The notes beneath the pieces were generated by a model. That model had not been told where the DNA came from. It worked only from the letters and a program-made list of their open reading frames with translations, and searched no databases. This document shows positions 1 to 9,304 of a stretch of DNA of 64,000 bases, one piece after another (the first letter of the stretch is position 1; the number at the start of each line of letters is the position of its first letter). A program made the position numbers and the translations under genes. This DNA comes from Thermomonas beijingensis (GTDB lineage: Bacteria > Pseudomonadota > Gammaproteobacteria > Xanthomonadales > Xanthomonadaceae): assembly GCF_020034655.1 (NCBI RefSeq), contig NZ_JAIQDJ010000002.1:310001-374000 (forward strand), given 5' to 3'.

Positions 1-1474
1 CGGCATCGCGCAGAGTGGTGTCATAGGCGGCATCAGCACTGGCCGATTGCGGCAACAAGCGCAGCCACAGCCAGTTCACGGCCGGGCCCACGCTACCCGT
101 AGTCGGGGGGGTATCCAGCACCGCCGGGCCGCGCCACAGCCCGGCATAGCTGCCATCCCATTGGGCTTGCAATACCTGCCGATCCACATCGAACCGCTGG
201 CCGCCAAGCTCCAATCGCACACTGCGCGCATCGGCGCCGAGTAGCAGTGCCCAGGCACGGGTATTGCTGGCATGCAGACGCAGCAGGATCGGGCGATCGA
301 CCGCCAGCAGCGTGTCCAGCCGGCTACGGCCTTGGACGCAGTGCACCTGGTCTTGCAGCCGCTGGCATGGACCGGCCGGATCCACGGTGATGGCATTGGA
401 TGGCAGTGACCACTGCGCCAGCAGTGCTTGCCATGCCGGCAGCGGCGATGCCCCGGTTGCGGCGATGCGTCTGCTGAATTGATCGGCATCGAGGCTCTGC
501 GTTTTTTGCGTGCGCGGGTTGCCGGTGGTTGCCGATGCGATGGCGGAGGGTGCTGCGGATGCCGGCGCACTGCGCCACTGCACGACGGCAAACCCCAATG
601 TAGCCATGGCCGCAACAGCTGCGACAATCGCCAGCCAGCGCCAATGGTGCGATTGCATCACGGGTGGCAGCACTTCATCGGCGGCAAGGTCGATGAGCTT
701 GGCATCAATGCCGGCGGCATCGCGCGCATACCCGGCCAGTAGCGCGCGTTCGGCAATCACATTGAGCAAACGTGGCACGCCGCCGGAGCGTGCGTGCAGG
801 CGTGCCACTGCTTTGCCATCTAATGGAAAGCGGGTGCCACCGGCCACGCGCCAACGATGACGCAAGTAGGCATCGGTTTCTTTCGCATCCAGCGGGGCCA
901 AGTGGTAGCGCGCGGTGATGCGCTGCGCCAGTTGGCGCAGTTCGGGTTTGCCCAGCAAGCTGCGCAATTCGGGCTGGCCCAGCAGCAGGATTTGCAGCAG
1001 CTTTTGGGTGTCGGTTTCCAGATTGGTGAGCAGCCGCACTTGCTCCAGCGTGTCGGCCGGCAGGTTTTGAGCCTCGTCAATCAACACCACCACGCGCAGG
1101 CCTTGCGCATAGGCCGCAAGTAAGAACGCATTGAGCGCGTCGATCAAGCCCTTGGCGCTGCCGCGCTTGCCGGTGATGTCGATGCGCAATTCTTCGCAAA
1201 TCGTTTCCAGCAGCTCGATGGCGTTTTGCTTGGGGTTCAGTACCAGCGCGATGCGCGCGTGCTCGGGCAGTTGTTCCAGCAGCAGTCGGCTGAGCGTGGT
1301 TTTGCCGGTGCCCACTTCGCCGGTGAGTTGCACAAATCCGCCGCCACCGCCTTTGTCGATGCCAAAGAGCAGATGCGCCAAGGCATCCCGGTGGCGCTCG
1401 CTCAGATGCACGAAGCGCGGGTCGGGGGTGATCGAAAACGGCGGCTCGGTCAGGCCGTAATAGCGCAGATACAT
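1..1474 (-). CDS. ExeA/GspA-family AAA ATPase (C-terminal part beyond window)
   Basis: Reads off the left edge; 491 codons are visible from the ATG at 1474. The first ~265 residues form an AAA+ ATPase: Walker A GEVGTGKT at 52-59, Walker B VVVLIDE at 128-134 followed by AQNL. One membrane segment lies at about 279-299, after a WRW, and the rest is a predicted periplasmic region. This order (cytoplasmic ATPase, one membrane helix, periplasmic tail) is that of ExeA/GspA, which helps place the type II secretin through peptidoglycan. Related MSHA/pilus ATPases share the N-terminal part, and the diagnostic C-terminal domain is outside the window, so the exact system is open. The upstream gene on the same strand ends about 50 bp away. 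Confidence 0.8.
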   Translation of the reverse strand, partial: MYLRYYGLTEPPFSITPDPRFVHLSERHRDALAHLLFGIDKGGGGGFVQLTGEVGTGKTTLSRLLLEQLPEHARIALVLNPKQNAIELLETICEELRIDITGKRGSAKGLIDALNAFLLAAYAQGLRVVVLIDEAQNLPADTLEQVRLLTNLETDTQKLLQILLLGQPELRSLLGKPELRQLAQRITARYHLAPLDAKETDAYLRHRWRVAGGTRFPLDGKAVARLHARSGGVPRLLNVIAERALLAGYARDAAGIDAKLIDLAADEVLPPVMQSHHWRWLAIVAAVAAMATLGFAVVQWRSAPASAAPSAIASATTGNPRTQKTQSLDADQFSRRIAATGASPLPAWQALLAQWSLPSNAITVDPAGPCQRLQDQVHCVQGRSRLDTLLAVDRPILLRLHASNTRAWALLLGADARSVRLELGGQRFDVDRQVLQAQWDGSYAGLWRGPAVLDTPPTTGSVGPAVNWLWLRLLPQSASADAAYDTTLRDA

Positions 1475-1526
1475 GGGCCTAGCGTGCCATGTCTTGGCGT
1501 GTTCTGTCTTGCCTCACTGCCGAGTT

Positions 1527-2486
1527 CTAATCGGCAATGTGGTGGGCTTCGCTCACGCCCACCTGCTCGGTGTGAACAGGTTTGCGCCGGGCAGCCAGCA
1601 AGCCTTGTGCAAACACCACGCCCAGGATGATGGCCACGCCAAGATAAAATTTGGCCGATAACTGCTGCTGCTCGCCAAACAAAATCGCGGCCAGCACGAT
1701 CGCGTACACCGGCTCCAGGTTCACCGATAGCTGCGCGGTGAATGCGGATAAATGGCGCAGCGCCACCAGGCACAGTGCAAACGGCAGCAAGGTGCAGGCC
1801 AGCGCCAGCAGCAACAGCCAGAGCACATCCATGCCCGTAGGCACTACCAGCAGAGGCCCGGCAAATGCGGGGACCAGCGTCGGCATCAGCGGGGCCAGCA
1901 GGCTCAAGGTGAGCGTGCCTGCGCCCAATTCCAATGCCGTGACGGTCAGCGGATCGCCGGCATCCACCATGCGCTTGTTGAGGCTGCTGAACATCGCCAC
2001 AAACAGCGCCGACACCACCCCGGCCACGATCCCCGCGTGCATGTCCGCGGGGACCCCGCCGACCACCAACCAAATGCCGGGCAGCGACACCACGCCCAGC
2101 AATAAATCACCCGGGCGGAAGCGTTGGCGGGTAAACAGCGGTTCCAGCAGTGCGGTGATCGGCGTGGCAAATGCAATGCAAGTTGCGGCGACCGAGGCAT
2201 TGGCCAGCTTGATCGCGCCATAAAACGTCAGCCAGTGCAGCGCCACCAGCACGCCAATCCCGGCATATGCCCAGCGCGTGCGTGCCGGCATCGCGGCCAA
2301 CCCGCGCCAGACCTTGGGTAGCAGCGCCAGCGTGGCCACCACAATCAGCATCCGCCACCACACCAGCGGTAGCGCCGGCAGGGTGATGAGCTTGCCCAGA
2401 ATCGCGGTGAAGCCCCATAGCAGGACACAAAAATGGATTTGCCAGAGGGCGCGGGTGGTGTTGGGCAGGGTGTTGAGGGCGGACAT
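1527..2486 (-). CDS. EamA/DMT-family inner-membrane transporter
   Basis: A 319-residue, strongly hydrophobic protein with about ten predicted membrane helices in two EamA-like halves. The N-terminal half begins MSALNTLPNTT, then a helix containing FCVLLWGFTAILGK. The second half contains a long leucine-rich stretch, and the end is a short polar tail (ARRKPVHTEQ). Drug/metabolite transporter family proteins export or import small metabolites; the substrate cannot be read from sequence. The frame stays open to 2717, but the ATG at 2486 comes directly before the first helix and has GGGA nearby, while the upstream extension is not transporter-like. It is divergent from the serine hydrolase starting at 2609. 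Confidence 0.85.
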   Translation of the reverse strand: MSALNTLPNTTRALWQIHFCVLLWGFTAILGKLITLPALPLVWWRMLIVVATLALLPKVWRGLAAMPARTRWAYAGIGVLVALHWLTFYGAIKLANASVAATCIAFATPITALLEPLFTRQRFRPGDLLLGVVSLPGIWLVVGGVPADMHAGIVAGVVSALFVAMFSSLNKRMVDAGDPLTVTALELGAGTLTLSLLAPLMPTLVPAFAGPLLVVPTGMDVLWLLLLALACTLLPFALCLVALRHLSAFTAQLSVNLEPVYAIVLAAILFGEQQQLSAKFYLGVAIILGVVFAQGLLAARRKPVHTEQVGVSEAHHIAD

Positions 2487-2608
2487 CGTCCCATTATCCA
2501 CGGCAGCACGATTCCATAGTTTCCAACATCCCGGCATGACCGATGGCGCATCCCATGGCTGGGCGGCTGCGGCATACTTCGCGCTTTCGATGGATAGGAC
2601 GCGTTGCC

Positions 2609-4252
2609 ATGCGGATCGCCCCACTTGCTTTGGCTTTGCTGTTGGCGCTGGGTGCCGCCAGCCCGGTGCTGGCGCAGCAAGCGCCACCGATTCGGGTGGA
2701 TGACACGGCAGCGCCACTGGCCACGCAACTGCCCGATGCGGCGCGGCTGGCGCGCTTTGATGCGTTCGTCGCGGATGTGCAAAAGCGCTTCGACGTGCCC
2801 GGCGTGGCGGTGGCCATCGTCAAGGACGGGCAGGTGGTGATGGAGCGCGGCTACGGCGTGCGCGAGTTGGGCAAGCCGGCCAAGGTGGATGCGCACACGA
2901 TGTTTGCCATCGCGTCCAACACCAAGGCATTCACCGCTGCCTCGCTGAACATGCTGCAGGACGACGGCAAACTGAAAACCACCGACCGCGTCATCGACCA
3001 CCTGCCGTGGTTCCGCATGAGCGATGCCTACGTCACGCGTGAGATGCGCATCCGCGACCTGCTGGCGCACCGCAGCGGTCTGAGCTTGGGGGCAGGGGAT
3101 TTGCTGTATTGGCCCACCACCACGTATTCCAGCCGCGAAGTGGCCGAGCGCCTGAAAGATGTGCCGCTGACTGGCGGTTTCCGCGAGCAATATGCCTACG
3201 ACAACATCCTGTTCGGGGTGGCCAGTCTGGTGGTCGAGCAAGCCTCGGGCATGCCCTACAAGCAGTTCCTGCAAAGCCGCATCTGGCAACCGCTGGGCAT
3301 GACCGAGACGCGTTTCAACAGCGATGATCTGAAGCCTTCCGACAACGTGGCGGTGGGCAACGCCAAGTTCGATTTCAAGGACCTGCGCCCGGTGGGCGTG
3401 ACAACATGGCGCAATGTGTCGGGTGCGGGCGGCATTTATTCCAGCGTGCATGACCTCACCAAGTGGATGAACGCGCAGCTGTATGGCGGCGTGTATGCGG
3501 GCAGTGGCGAGACGGCCAAGCGCCTGTTCTCCGAGCAGCGCCAGCGTGAAATGTGGACGGTGCTGACGCCGATCCCGGTGCGCCCTGCCGCAATCCCGGA
3601 GTTGGTTGCGGCCACGCCCAATTTTTCCGGCTATGGGCAAGGCTGGCAGTTGTCCGATTACAGCGGCAACCGGCTGGTGTGGCATACCGGCGGTTGGCCG
3701 GGTCAGGTCTCGCGCTTGACCTTGGTGCCGGACAAGAAGATGGGTGTGATCGTGTTGACCAGCGCCGAAGTGGGCGTGGCTTTCAACGCAATCACCTACG
3801 AAGCGCTGGACATGATGCTGGGCAACGGCGGCCACGAGTGGCTGAAGGGCTACGGCATCGCCTTCGAGAAATCGCAGGGCAACGCCGACGCCGACTGGCA
3901 GAAGCACGTCGCCGCCCGCGACGCCGACAGCAAGCCGTCGCTGCCGCTGGCCAAGTACGCCGGCACCTACCGCGACCCGTGGTACGGCGATGTCGTGATC
4001 CGCCAGGGCGCGAAGGGCCTGGAGATGCAGTTCAGCAAGACCGCCGAGCTGCTGGGCGACATCGAACACTGGCAGCACGACAGCTTCATCGTGCGTTGGC
4101 GCGATCGCGGCCTGAATGCCGATGCCTTCGTCAATTTCACCTTGGACGCCGACGGCAAGATTCGGGAAATGCGGATGGAGCCGGTGTCGCCGCTGACCGA
4201 TTTCAGCTTCGACTTCCAGGACTTGCGGCTGGTGCCGGTGGCGGCCCGGTGA
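2609..4252 (+). CDS. Secreted serine hydrolase, beta-lactamase/AmpC-like fold
   Basis: 547 residues. The ATG at 2609 follows AGGA and begins a classic signal peptide (MRIAPLALALLLALG, cleavage after LAQ near 23). Upstream in-frame codons were not used because they would bury it. The three motifs of serine beta-lactamase-fold enzymes are present: SNTK at 103-106 (nucleophile Ser103, Lys106), YDN at 197-199 and HTG at 359-361. A C-terminal ~130-residue domain resembles DUF3471, common in this family. Such proteins include esterases and D-aminopeptidases, so a true beta-lactamase role should not be assumed. Predicted periplasmic or secreted. Convergent with the PhzF-family gene. Confidence 0.85.
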   Translation: MRIAPLALALLLALGAASPVLAQQAPPIRVDDTAAPLATQLPDAARLARFDAFVADVQKRFDVPGVAVAIVKDGQVVMERGYGVRELGKPAKVDAHTMFAIASNTKAFTAASLNMLQDDGKLKTTDRVIDHLPWFRMSDAYVTREMRIRDLLAHRSGLSLGAGDLLYWPTTTYSSREVAERLKDVPLTGGFREQYAYDNILFGVASLVVEQASGMPYKQFLQSRIWQPLGMTETRFNSDDLKPSDNVAVGNAKFDFKDLRPVGVTTWRNVSGAGGIYSSVHDLTKWMNAQLYGGVYAGSGETAKRLFSEQRQREMWTVLTPIPVRPAAIPELVAATPNFSGYGQGWQLSDYSGNRLVWHTGGWPGQVSRLTLVPDKKMGVIVLTSAEVGVAFNAITYEALDMMLGNGGHEWLKGYGIAFEKSQGNADADWQKHVAARDADSKPSLPLAKYAGTYRDPWYGDVVIRQGAKGLEMQFSKTAELLGDIEHWQHDSFIVRWRDRGLNADAFVNFTLDADGKIREMRMEPVSPLTDFSFDFQDLRLVPVAAR

Positions 4253-4319
4253 CGACGTGCCGGGTGTGCGTGGCGCGCCCCGCCGGCTCCACGCGACAAC
4301 GGGGCGGGCCGGGCCGGCA

Positions 4320-5201
4320 TCAGACGTCGGGCCAATCCAGCGTGCCGGCCACCACCGGCACCGCGCGGCCACCCGACCACACCTCGCCGTCGGTATCGAC
4401 GGTGAGCTCGATGATGGCGTCGAAGCCCACTTCGCGGCCCTGGCTCACGCGGTAGAAGCCGTCGTTGCCCGGCAGGGCGCCGCGTTCGGCCAGCCACGCC
4501 GCAAGGGTGGCGTTGGCCGCGCCGGAGGCGGCGTCCTCGAAGCGCGCAGGTGCGCCGACGAAGGCGCGCACGGCAAAGTAATAAACCGGATCACGGCTGC
4601 GCGCATACACGAACAGGCCCATGCTGTCGGTGGCCTCGGCCAGCGCGGCGATGGCATCCCAGTTCGGGGTGGCGCTGCGCAGGTGCGCTTCGCTGGCGAG
4701 TTCCACCAGCCACCAGCGGCGACCACCGTCCATCAGCACCGGCGGCAGGGCGCCCAGGTCCAGCCCGGCCAGTGCGGCGGCCAAGCGCGCATCGTCGGGC
4801 GCGGCGATGTCCTGCGCGCACGCACGTGGTGTGCGCACGGCCACCGTGCGCGCCGTGCCCTCGCCGCGCACGCGCAGTGGCAGCAGGCCGGCGATGCCTT
4901 CCTGCACCAGCAGGCCGTTGCGCGGCGTCACCAGCCCTGCATCCAGCAATGCGTAGGCGGTGCCGACGCTGGGATGGCCGGCAAACGGCACTTCCCGGCG
5001 CGGGCTGAAGATGCGAATGCGGTGGGTGGCATCGGGCGAGGTGGATGGGAACACGAAGGTGGTTTCCGGTAGCCGTGTCCAGCGGGCGATGGCCTGCATC
5101 GCGGCATCGCCCAGTCCCTCCGCATCCAGCACCACGGCAAGCGGATTGCCAGCTCCGGGGCGCGAGGCGAAAACATCCAGTTGCATATAACGACGTGTCA
5201 T
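4320..5201 (-). CDS. PhzF-family isomerase/epimerase-like protein
   Basis: 293 residues from the ATG at 5201; another ATG lies five codons later. The N-terminus has the family signature LDVFASRP-GAGNPLAVV and the conserved glutamate in PETTFVF (Glu46), which in PhzF acts as the catalytic acid/base. The second half repeats the diaminopimelate-epimerase-like fold with GHPSVGTAYALLDAG and a late SGGRAVPV strand. No phenazine genes are nearby, so a role in phenazine synthesis is unlikely; most bacterial members have unknown substrates. Divergent from lysAC. A long upstream extension of this frame (to 5780) is antisense to lysAC and is not real. Confidence 0.85.
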   Translation of the reverse strand: MTRRYMQLDVFASRPGAGNPLAVVLDAEGLGDAAMQAIARWTRLPETTFVFPSTSPDATHRIRIFSPRREVPFAGHPSVGTAYALLDAGLVTPRNGLLVQEGIAGLLPLRVRGEGTARTVAVRTPRACAQDIAAPDDARLAAALAGLDLGALPPVLMDGGRRWWLVELASEAHLRSATPNWDAIAALAEATDSMGLFVYARSRDPVYYFAVRAFVGAPARFEDAASGAANATLAAWLAERGALPGNDGFYRVSQGREVGFDAIIELTVDTDGEVWSGGRAVPVVAGTLDWPDV

Positions 5202-5234
5202 GTTGCGATGCATCATCCAAGCGTGTAGGGCCGC

Positions 5235-5240
5235 TAGAAT
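5235..5240 (+). promoter_or_regulatory. Possible -10 element (TAGAAT) before lysAC
   Basis: CGCTAGAATGCC sits 53 bp before the lysAC start. The same CGCTAGAAT string precedes pyrG (22665-22673). No good -35 is visible, so this is a weak call; it mainly supports starting lysAC at 5293 rather than at the in-frame ATG at 5239, which lies inside the element. Confidence 0.3.
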
Positions 5241-5292
5241 GCCTGACGTCGCAGCTTTCGCGACATCCCCTTCCGCAACCCATTCAGATGCC

Positions 5293-7908
5293 ATGTCGTC
5301 GACATCCCCCGTCTCCACAGATCGCTGGCTTGTCCTCAAGTTTGGTGGCACATCGGTCTCGAAACGGGCGCGTTGGGACAACATCGGCAAGCTCGCCGCT
5401 GGCCGTGCCAAGGACAACGATGCGCGGGTGCTGGTGGTGGTGTCGGCACTGTCGGGCGTCACCAATGAGCTGACCGCGATTGCCGATGGCGCGGTTGATA
5501 GCGCACAGCGCGTGGCCAAGTTGGAGGTGCGCCATCGCGAATTTCTGGCCGAACTCGAACTCGATGCCGATGCCGTGCTGGGTGCACGTCTGGCCGCCCT
5601 GCATGGCTTGCTGACCGACCCGCGTGCCGCCACCCGTCCGCTGGATTGGCAGGCCGAAGTACTGGGGCAGGGCGAGCTACTGTCTTCCGCCCTTGGCGCG
5701 GCGTACTTGCATGCGCAGGGCTTGGACATCGGATGGATGGATGCCCGCCACTGGTTGGCCGCGCTGCCGCCACAGCCCAATCAAAGCGCATGGTCGCAGC
5801 GGCTATCCGTCAATTGCCAGGCACAGGCCGAGGGTGATTTCCGCCAACGCTTTGCGCAGCAGCCCACGCGCTTGCTGATCACGCAGGGCTTCATCGCCCG
5901 GCACCAGGATGGGCGCACCGCGATTTTGGGGCGTGGCGGTTCGGATACGTCGGCGGCCTATTTCGGTGCGTTGCTGGGTGCCCAGCGAGTTGAAATCTGG
6001 ACCGACGTGCCCGGCATGTTCAGCGCCAACCCGCGTGAAGTGCCGGATGCGCGCCTGCTGACGCGCCTGGATTATTACGAGGCGCAGGAAATCGCCACCA
6101 CCGGCGCGAAAGTGCTGCACCCGCGCGCGATCCGCCCCTGCCGCAACAGCGGCGTGCCGATGGCGATTTTGGATACCGAGCGCCCGCAGTTGCCGGGCAC
6201 CAGCATCGACGGTGATGCCGAGCCGGTGCCGGGAGTGAAGGCGATCAGCCGCCGCAATGGCATCGTGCTGGTGTCGATGGAAGGCATCAGCATGTGGCAA
6301 CAGGTCGGCTTCCTCGCCGATGTGTTCGCGCTGTTCAAGCAACATGGCTTGTCGGTAGACATGATTGGTTCGGCCGAAACCAATGTGACGGTGTCGCTGG
6401 ATCCATCCGAGAATCTGGTCAATGGCGACGTGTTGGCGGCGCTGTCGGCCGACCTTGCCGGCATCTGCCGGGTCAAGATTATTGTTCCGTGCGCGGCGAT
6501 CACCTTGGTCGGGCGCGGCATGCGTTCGCTGCTGCATAAATTGCAGGATGTGTGGGCGATGTTCGGGCGCGAGCGCGTGCACCTGATTTCGCAATCGTCC
6601 AACGACCTCAATCTGACCTTTGTGGTCGATGAATCGGCCGCCGATGGCATGTTGCCGAAGTTGCACGCGGCCCTGATTGATTCCGGCGCGATGCCGGTGC
6701 ATGAAGCGGCCGTGTTCGGCCCGCGTTGGCGCGAGATTGAAGGCAGCTTCCGGCCGCGCCCAGCGCGCTGGTGGGAAGCCGCCGGCGCGCAGGCGGCGCT
6801 GCTGGCCTGTGCCCAGCAAGGCACGCCGCGCTATGCCTATCACTTGCCCACCGTGCGAGAGCGGGCGCGCCAGCTGAAAGCCATTGCGGCGCTGGATCGG
6901 CATTTCTATGCGATCAAGGCCAACGCGCACCCGCAAATTTTGCGCACGCTGGTGGACGAAGGTTTCGGGCTGGAATGCGTGTCGCAGGGCGAGCTGGATC
7001 GCGTGTTCGCAGCCGTGCCCACATTGGCACCCGAGCGCGTGTTGTTCACCCCCAGTTTCGCGCCGATTGGCGAATACGCCGCCGCGCTGGCGCGTGGGGT
7101 CAACGTCACCATCGACAATGTGGAGCTGCTGCAGCAATGGCCAGAGGTGTTCCGTGGCCGCAAGCTGTGGCTGCGCATTGACCTTGGGCATGGCGATGGT
7201 CATCACGAAAAGGTCAACACCGGCGGCAAGCAGTCCAAATTCGGGTTGTCGGCGCAGCGCGTGGACGAGTTGGTCGGTCTTGCACGCACCTTGGATGTGC
7301 GCATCACCGGCGTGCATGCGCATCTGGGCAGCGGTATTGAAACCGTGGGCCACTGGCAGGAAGTGGTGGACGAGCTGGCCGGCTTTGCGCGCCGCATCGG
7401 CAGTGTGGAAATTTTGGATTTGGGTGGCGGTTTGCCAATCCCGTACACCGAAGACGACGAGCCCTTTGATCTGCAGACATGGGCAAACGGGTTGGCCGCC
7501 ATCAAAGCCGTGCACCCGGCGTTCCAACTGGCGATCGAGCCGGGCCGCTTCCTGGTGGCCGAGGCCGGTGTGCTGCTGACCCATGCCAATCAGGTGGTGG
7601 AAAAAGACGGCGTGCTGCGGGTGGGCCTGGACGCTGGCATGCATACCCTGATCCGGCCCGCGCTGTATGACGCCTGGCACGACATCGGCAACCTGTCGCG
7701 TTGGAATGATGCGATCGTGCAGGACTTCGATGTGGTCGGCCCGATTTGCGAATCCAGCGATGTGTTCGGCCAACGGGTCAAGCTGCCGCAGGCTACCGCC
7801 GCCGGTGATGTGATGGTGATTGCCGATGCCGGGGCCTACGGGTTCAGCATGGCAAGCACCTACAATCTACGTTCGCTGCCGGCAGAATCGATTCTGCCCA
7901 GCGCTTGA
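5293..7908 (+). CDS. lysAC: Bifunctional aspartate kinase/diaminopimelate decarboxylase
   Basis: 871 residues. Catalyses the first and last steps of lysine synthesis from one polypeptide: aspartate phosphorylation and PLP-dependent decarboxylation of meso-DAP. The kinase half (about 1-290) has KFGGTS at 16-21 and GRGGSDTSAA near 213-222. ACT regulatory sequence follows (about 310-460), suggesting feedback control by an amino acid. The decarboxylase half (about 490-870) has the PLP lysine in FYAIKAN (Lys542), HLGSG, EPGR and the active-site cysteine of CESSD (Cys819). This fusion is characteristic of xanthomonads. The start at 5293 (MSSTSPVS) is chosen because the upstream extension overlaps the promoter region. 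murL follows within 20 bp. Confidence 0.95.
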   Translation: MSSTSPVSTDRWLVLKFGGTSVSKRARWDNIGKLAAGRAKDNDARVLVVVSALSGVTNELTAIADGAVDSAQRVAKLEVRHREFLAELELDADAVLGARLAALHGLLTDPRAATRPLDWQAEVLGQGELLSSALGAAYLHAQGLDIGWMDARHWLAALPPQPNQSAWSQRLSVNCQAQAEGDFRQRFAQQPTRLLITQGFIARHQDGRTAILGRGGSDTSAAYFGALLGAQRVEIWTDVPGMFSANPREVPDARLLTRLDYYEAQEIATTGAKVLHPRAIRPCRNSGVPMAILDTERPQLPGTSIDGDAEPVPGVKAISRRNGIVLVSMEGISMWQQVGFLADVFALFKQHGLSVDMIGSAETNVTVSLDPSENLVNGDVLAALSADLAGICRVKIIVPCAAITLVGRGMRSLLHKLQDVWAMFGRERVHLISQSSNDLNLTFVVDESAADGMLPKLHAALIDSGAMPVHEAAVFGPRWREIEGSFRPRPARWWEAAGAQAALLACAQQGTPRYAYHLPTVRERARQLKAIAALDRHFYAIKANAHPQILRTLVDEGFGLECVSQGELDRVFAAVPTLAPERVLFTPSFAPIGEYAAALARGVNVTIDNVELLQQWPEVFRGRKLWLRIDLGHGDGHHEKVNTGGKQSKFGLSAQRVDELVGLARTLDVRITGVHAHLGSGIETVGHWQEVVDELAGFARRIGSVEILDLGGGLPIPYTEDDEPFDLQTWANGLAAIKAVHPAFQLAIEPGRFLVAEAGVLLTHANQVVEKDGVLRVGLDAGMHTLIRPALYDAWHDIGNLSRWNDAIVQDFDVVGPICESSDVFGQRVKLPQATAAGDVMVIADAGAYGFSMASTYNLRSLPAESILPSA

Positions 7909-7927
7909 GATGGCAAGAAACGAGACC

Positions 7928-9304
7928 ATGACCGACTGGATTTTCAATCGCGACACCATTGGCTGCTTCCGCTTCATGCGTTGCGCGTTTGATACGCAGA
8001 CCGGCGTGGCGCAGTTGGTGTATGCCTTCGATGACGGCCCCGAGCTGACCGAAACCGTGACCCTTCCGGGCGCGCCATTTGCGCTGGATGCACAGCGCGA
8101 GGCCGCCGCCCAGCGTGCGCTGCGCCTGCTGCATCTCATCGCCGGGGTGAGTTATTACAAGGCAGCGGTGCCTTCCGGGATTCGCATTGATGACTACAGC
8201 ATCGATGCCGAAACCGCTGCACTGTTGGAAGAGATCTATCACAACGGCTTGGGCGAGTTCGCCTACCGCAATGGTTTGGAGTTGCGTGGCAAGATCCGGT
8301 TTCCGGTTGCGGCATCGAATGCTGCCGCCGCGCCCACACTGGGCCTGCGTACGCACGCATTGGTGGCCATTGGCGGTGGCAAGGACTCGCTGGTCAGCAT
8401 CGAGGCGCTGCGTGCCGAGGGCGTGGAACAGACCGTCACCTGGATCGGCGGTTCGCAGCTGATCGCCGCCTGCGCCGCGCACACCGGCCTGCCTACGCTC
8501 AATATCGGCCGCCAGCTTGCGCCGCAATTGTTCGACTTCAATCGGCAGGGCGCGTGGAACGGGCATATCCCCGTCACCGCAGTGAACTCGGCCATCTTGG
8601 CGTTCGCGGCGGTGGTGTCGGGTGTGGATCAGGTGGTGTTTTCCAACGAACGTTCGGCCAGCTACGGCTCGATGATCGTGTCCGCCGACGGCACGGTCAC
8701 CGGCGAGGTCAACCACCAGTGGTCAAAGGGCTGGGCATTTGAATCGGCATTTGGCGACTACTTGCAAACGCATGTGGCCGCGGATTTGCAGTACTACTCC
8801 TTGCTGCGCCCACTCAGCGAGCTGGCGGTGGCGCGGCAGTTTGCCAAGACCGACCGCTATGACGCGCATTTTTCCAGCTGCAATCGCAACTTCCATATCC
8901 TGGGTGAACGCCCCACCAGCCGCTGGTGCGGGGTCTGCCCGAAGTGCCATTTCGTGTTTCTGGCATTGGCCCCGTTCCTGCCCAAGCTGCGCTTGGTGGG
9001 TATCGTGGGGCGCAACCTGCTGGACGATGCCGCGCAACAGGCGGGCTATGACGCGCTGTTGGAATATGGCGACCACAAGCCGTTTGAATGCGTGGGCGAA
9101 GGCCGCGAATCGCGTGCGGCGATGGCCACCTTGGCGCAGCGCGCGGAATGGCGTGAAGACGTGCTGGTCAAACGCTTTGCCAATCAGATTGCACCGCAGT
9201 TGGATGCTGGCGAATGGGTGATCGAGCCACTCTTGGCATTGAGCAACGAACACCGTATCCCCGCCGCGTTGTGGGAGCGTCTGCGTGTCCGTTTCGCTGC
9301 CTGA
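7928..9304 (+). CDS. murL: UDP-MurNAc-L-Ala-L-Glu epimerase
   Basis: 458 residues. Assigned from its pairing with a MurD-type ligase directly downstream, as in Xanthomonas oryzae, where MurD2 adds L-Glu and MurL then epimerises the terminal L-Glu to D-Glu. That route replaces the usual glutamate racemase step. The protein shows a PP-loop-like GGGKDS at 149-154 in [14 protein letters not shown] and a cysteine cluster Cys318, Cys334, Cys337, Cys340 (CGVCPKC), a layout like QueC-type ATP pyrophosphatases with a zinc site. MurL is reported to need ATP and Mg, which fits. The ATG at 7928 is preferred; an in-frame ATG at 7910 would start 1 bp after the lysAC stop. Overlaps murD2 by 20 bp. Confidence 0.88.
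   Translation: MTDWIFNRDTIGCFRFMRCAFDTQTGVAQLVYAFDDGPELTETVTLPGAPFALDAQREAAAQRALRLLHLIAGVSYYKAAVPSGIRIDDYSIDAETAALLEEIYHNGLGEFAYRNGLELRGKIRFPVAASNAAAAPTLGLRTHALVAIGGGKDSLVSIEALRAEGVEQTVTWIGGSQLIAACAAHTGLPTLNIGRQLAPQLFDFNRQGAWNGHIPVTAVNSAILAFAAVVSGVDQVVFSNERSASYGSMIVSADGTVTGEVNHQWSKGWAFESAFGDYLQTHVAADLQYYSLLRPLSELAVARQFAKTDRYDAHFSSCNRNFHILGERPTSRWCGVCPKCHFVFLALAPFLPKLRLVGIVGRNLLDDAAQQAGYDALLEYGDHKPFECVGEGRESRAAMATLAQRAEWREDVLVKRFANQIAPQLDAGEWVIEPLLALSNEHRIPAALWERLRVRFAA

Noticed and set aside
4265-4310. Possible terminator between the convergent serine hydrolase and PhzF genes
   Set aside because: Only a 7-bp GC stem with a long loop and no T-run.
2345-4372. Long minus-strand open frame of 675 codons opposite the serine hydrolase
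   Set aside because: Antisense to a gene with signal peptide and all catalytic motifs; composition is a by-product of GC-rich codon use and no domain is recognisable.
5240-5292. Lysine riboswitch before lysAC
   Set aside because: Only about 50 bp of leader, far too short for the aptamer.
5803-7773. Long minus-strand open frame of 656 codons
   Set aside because: Antisense shadow of lysAC, rich in His/Arg/Gln with no domain.
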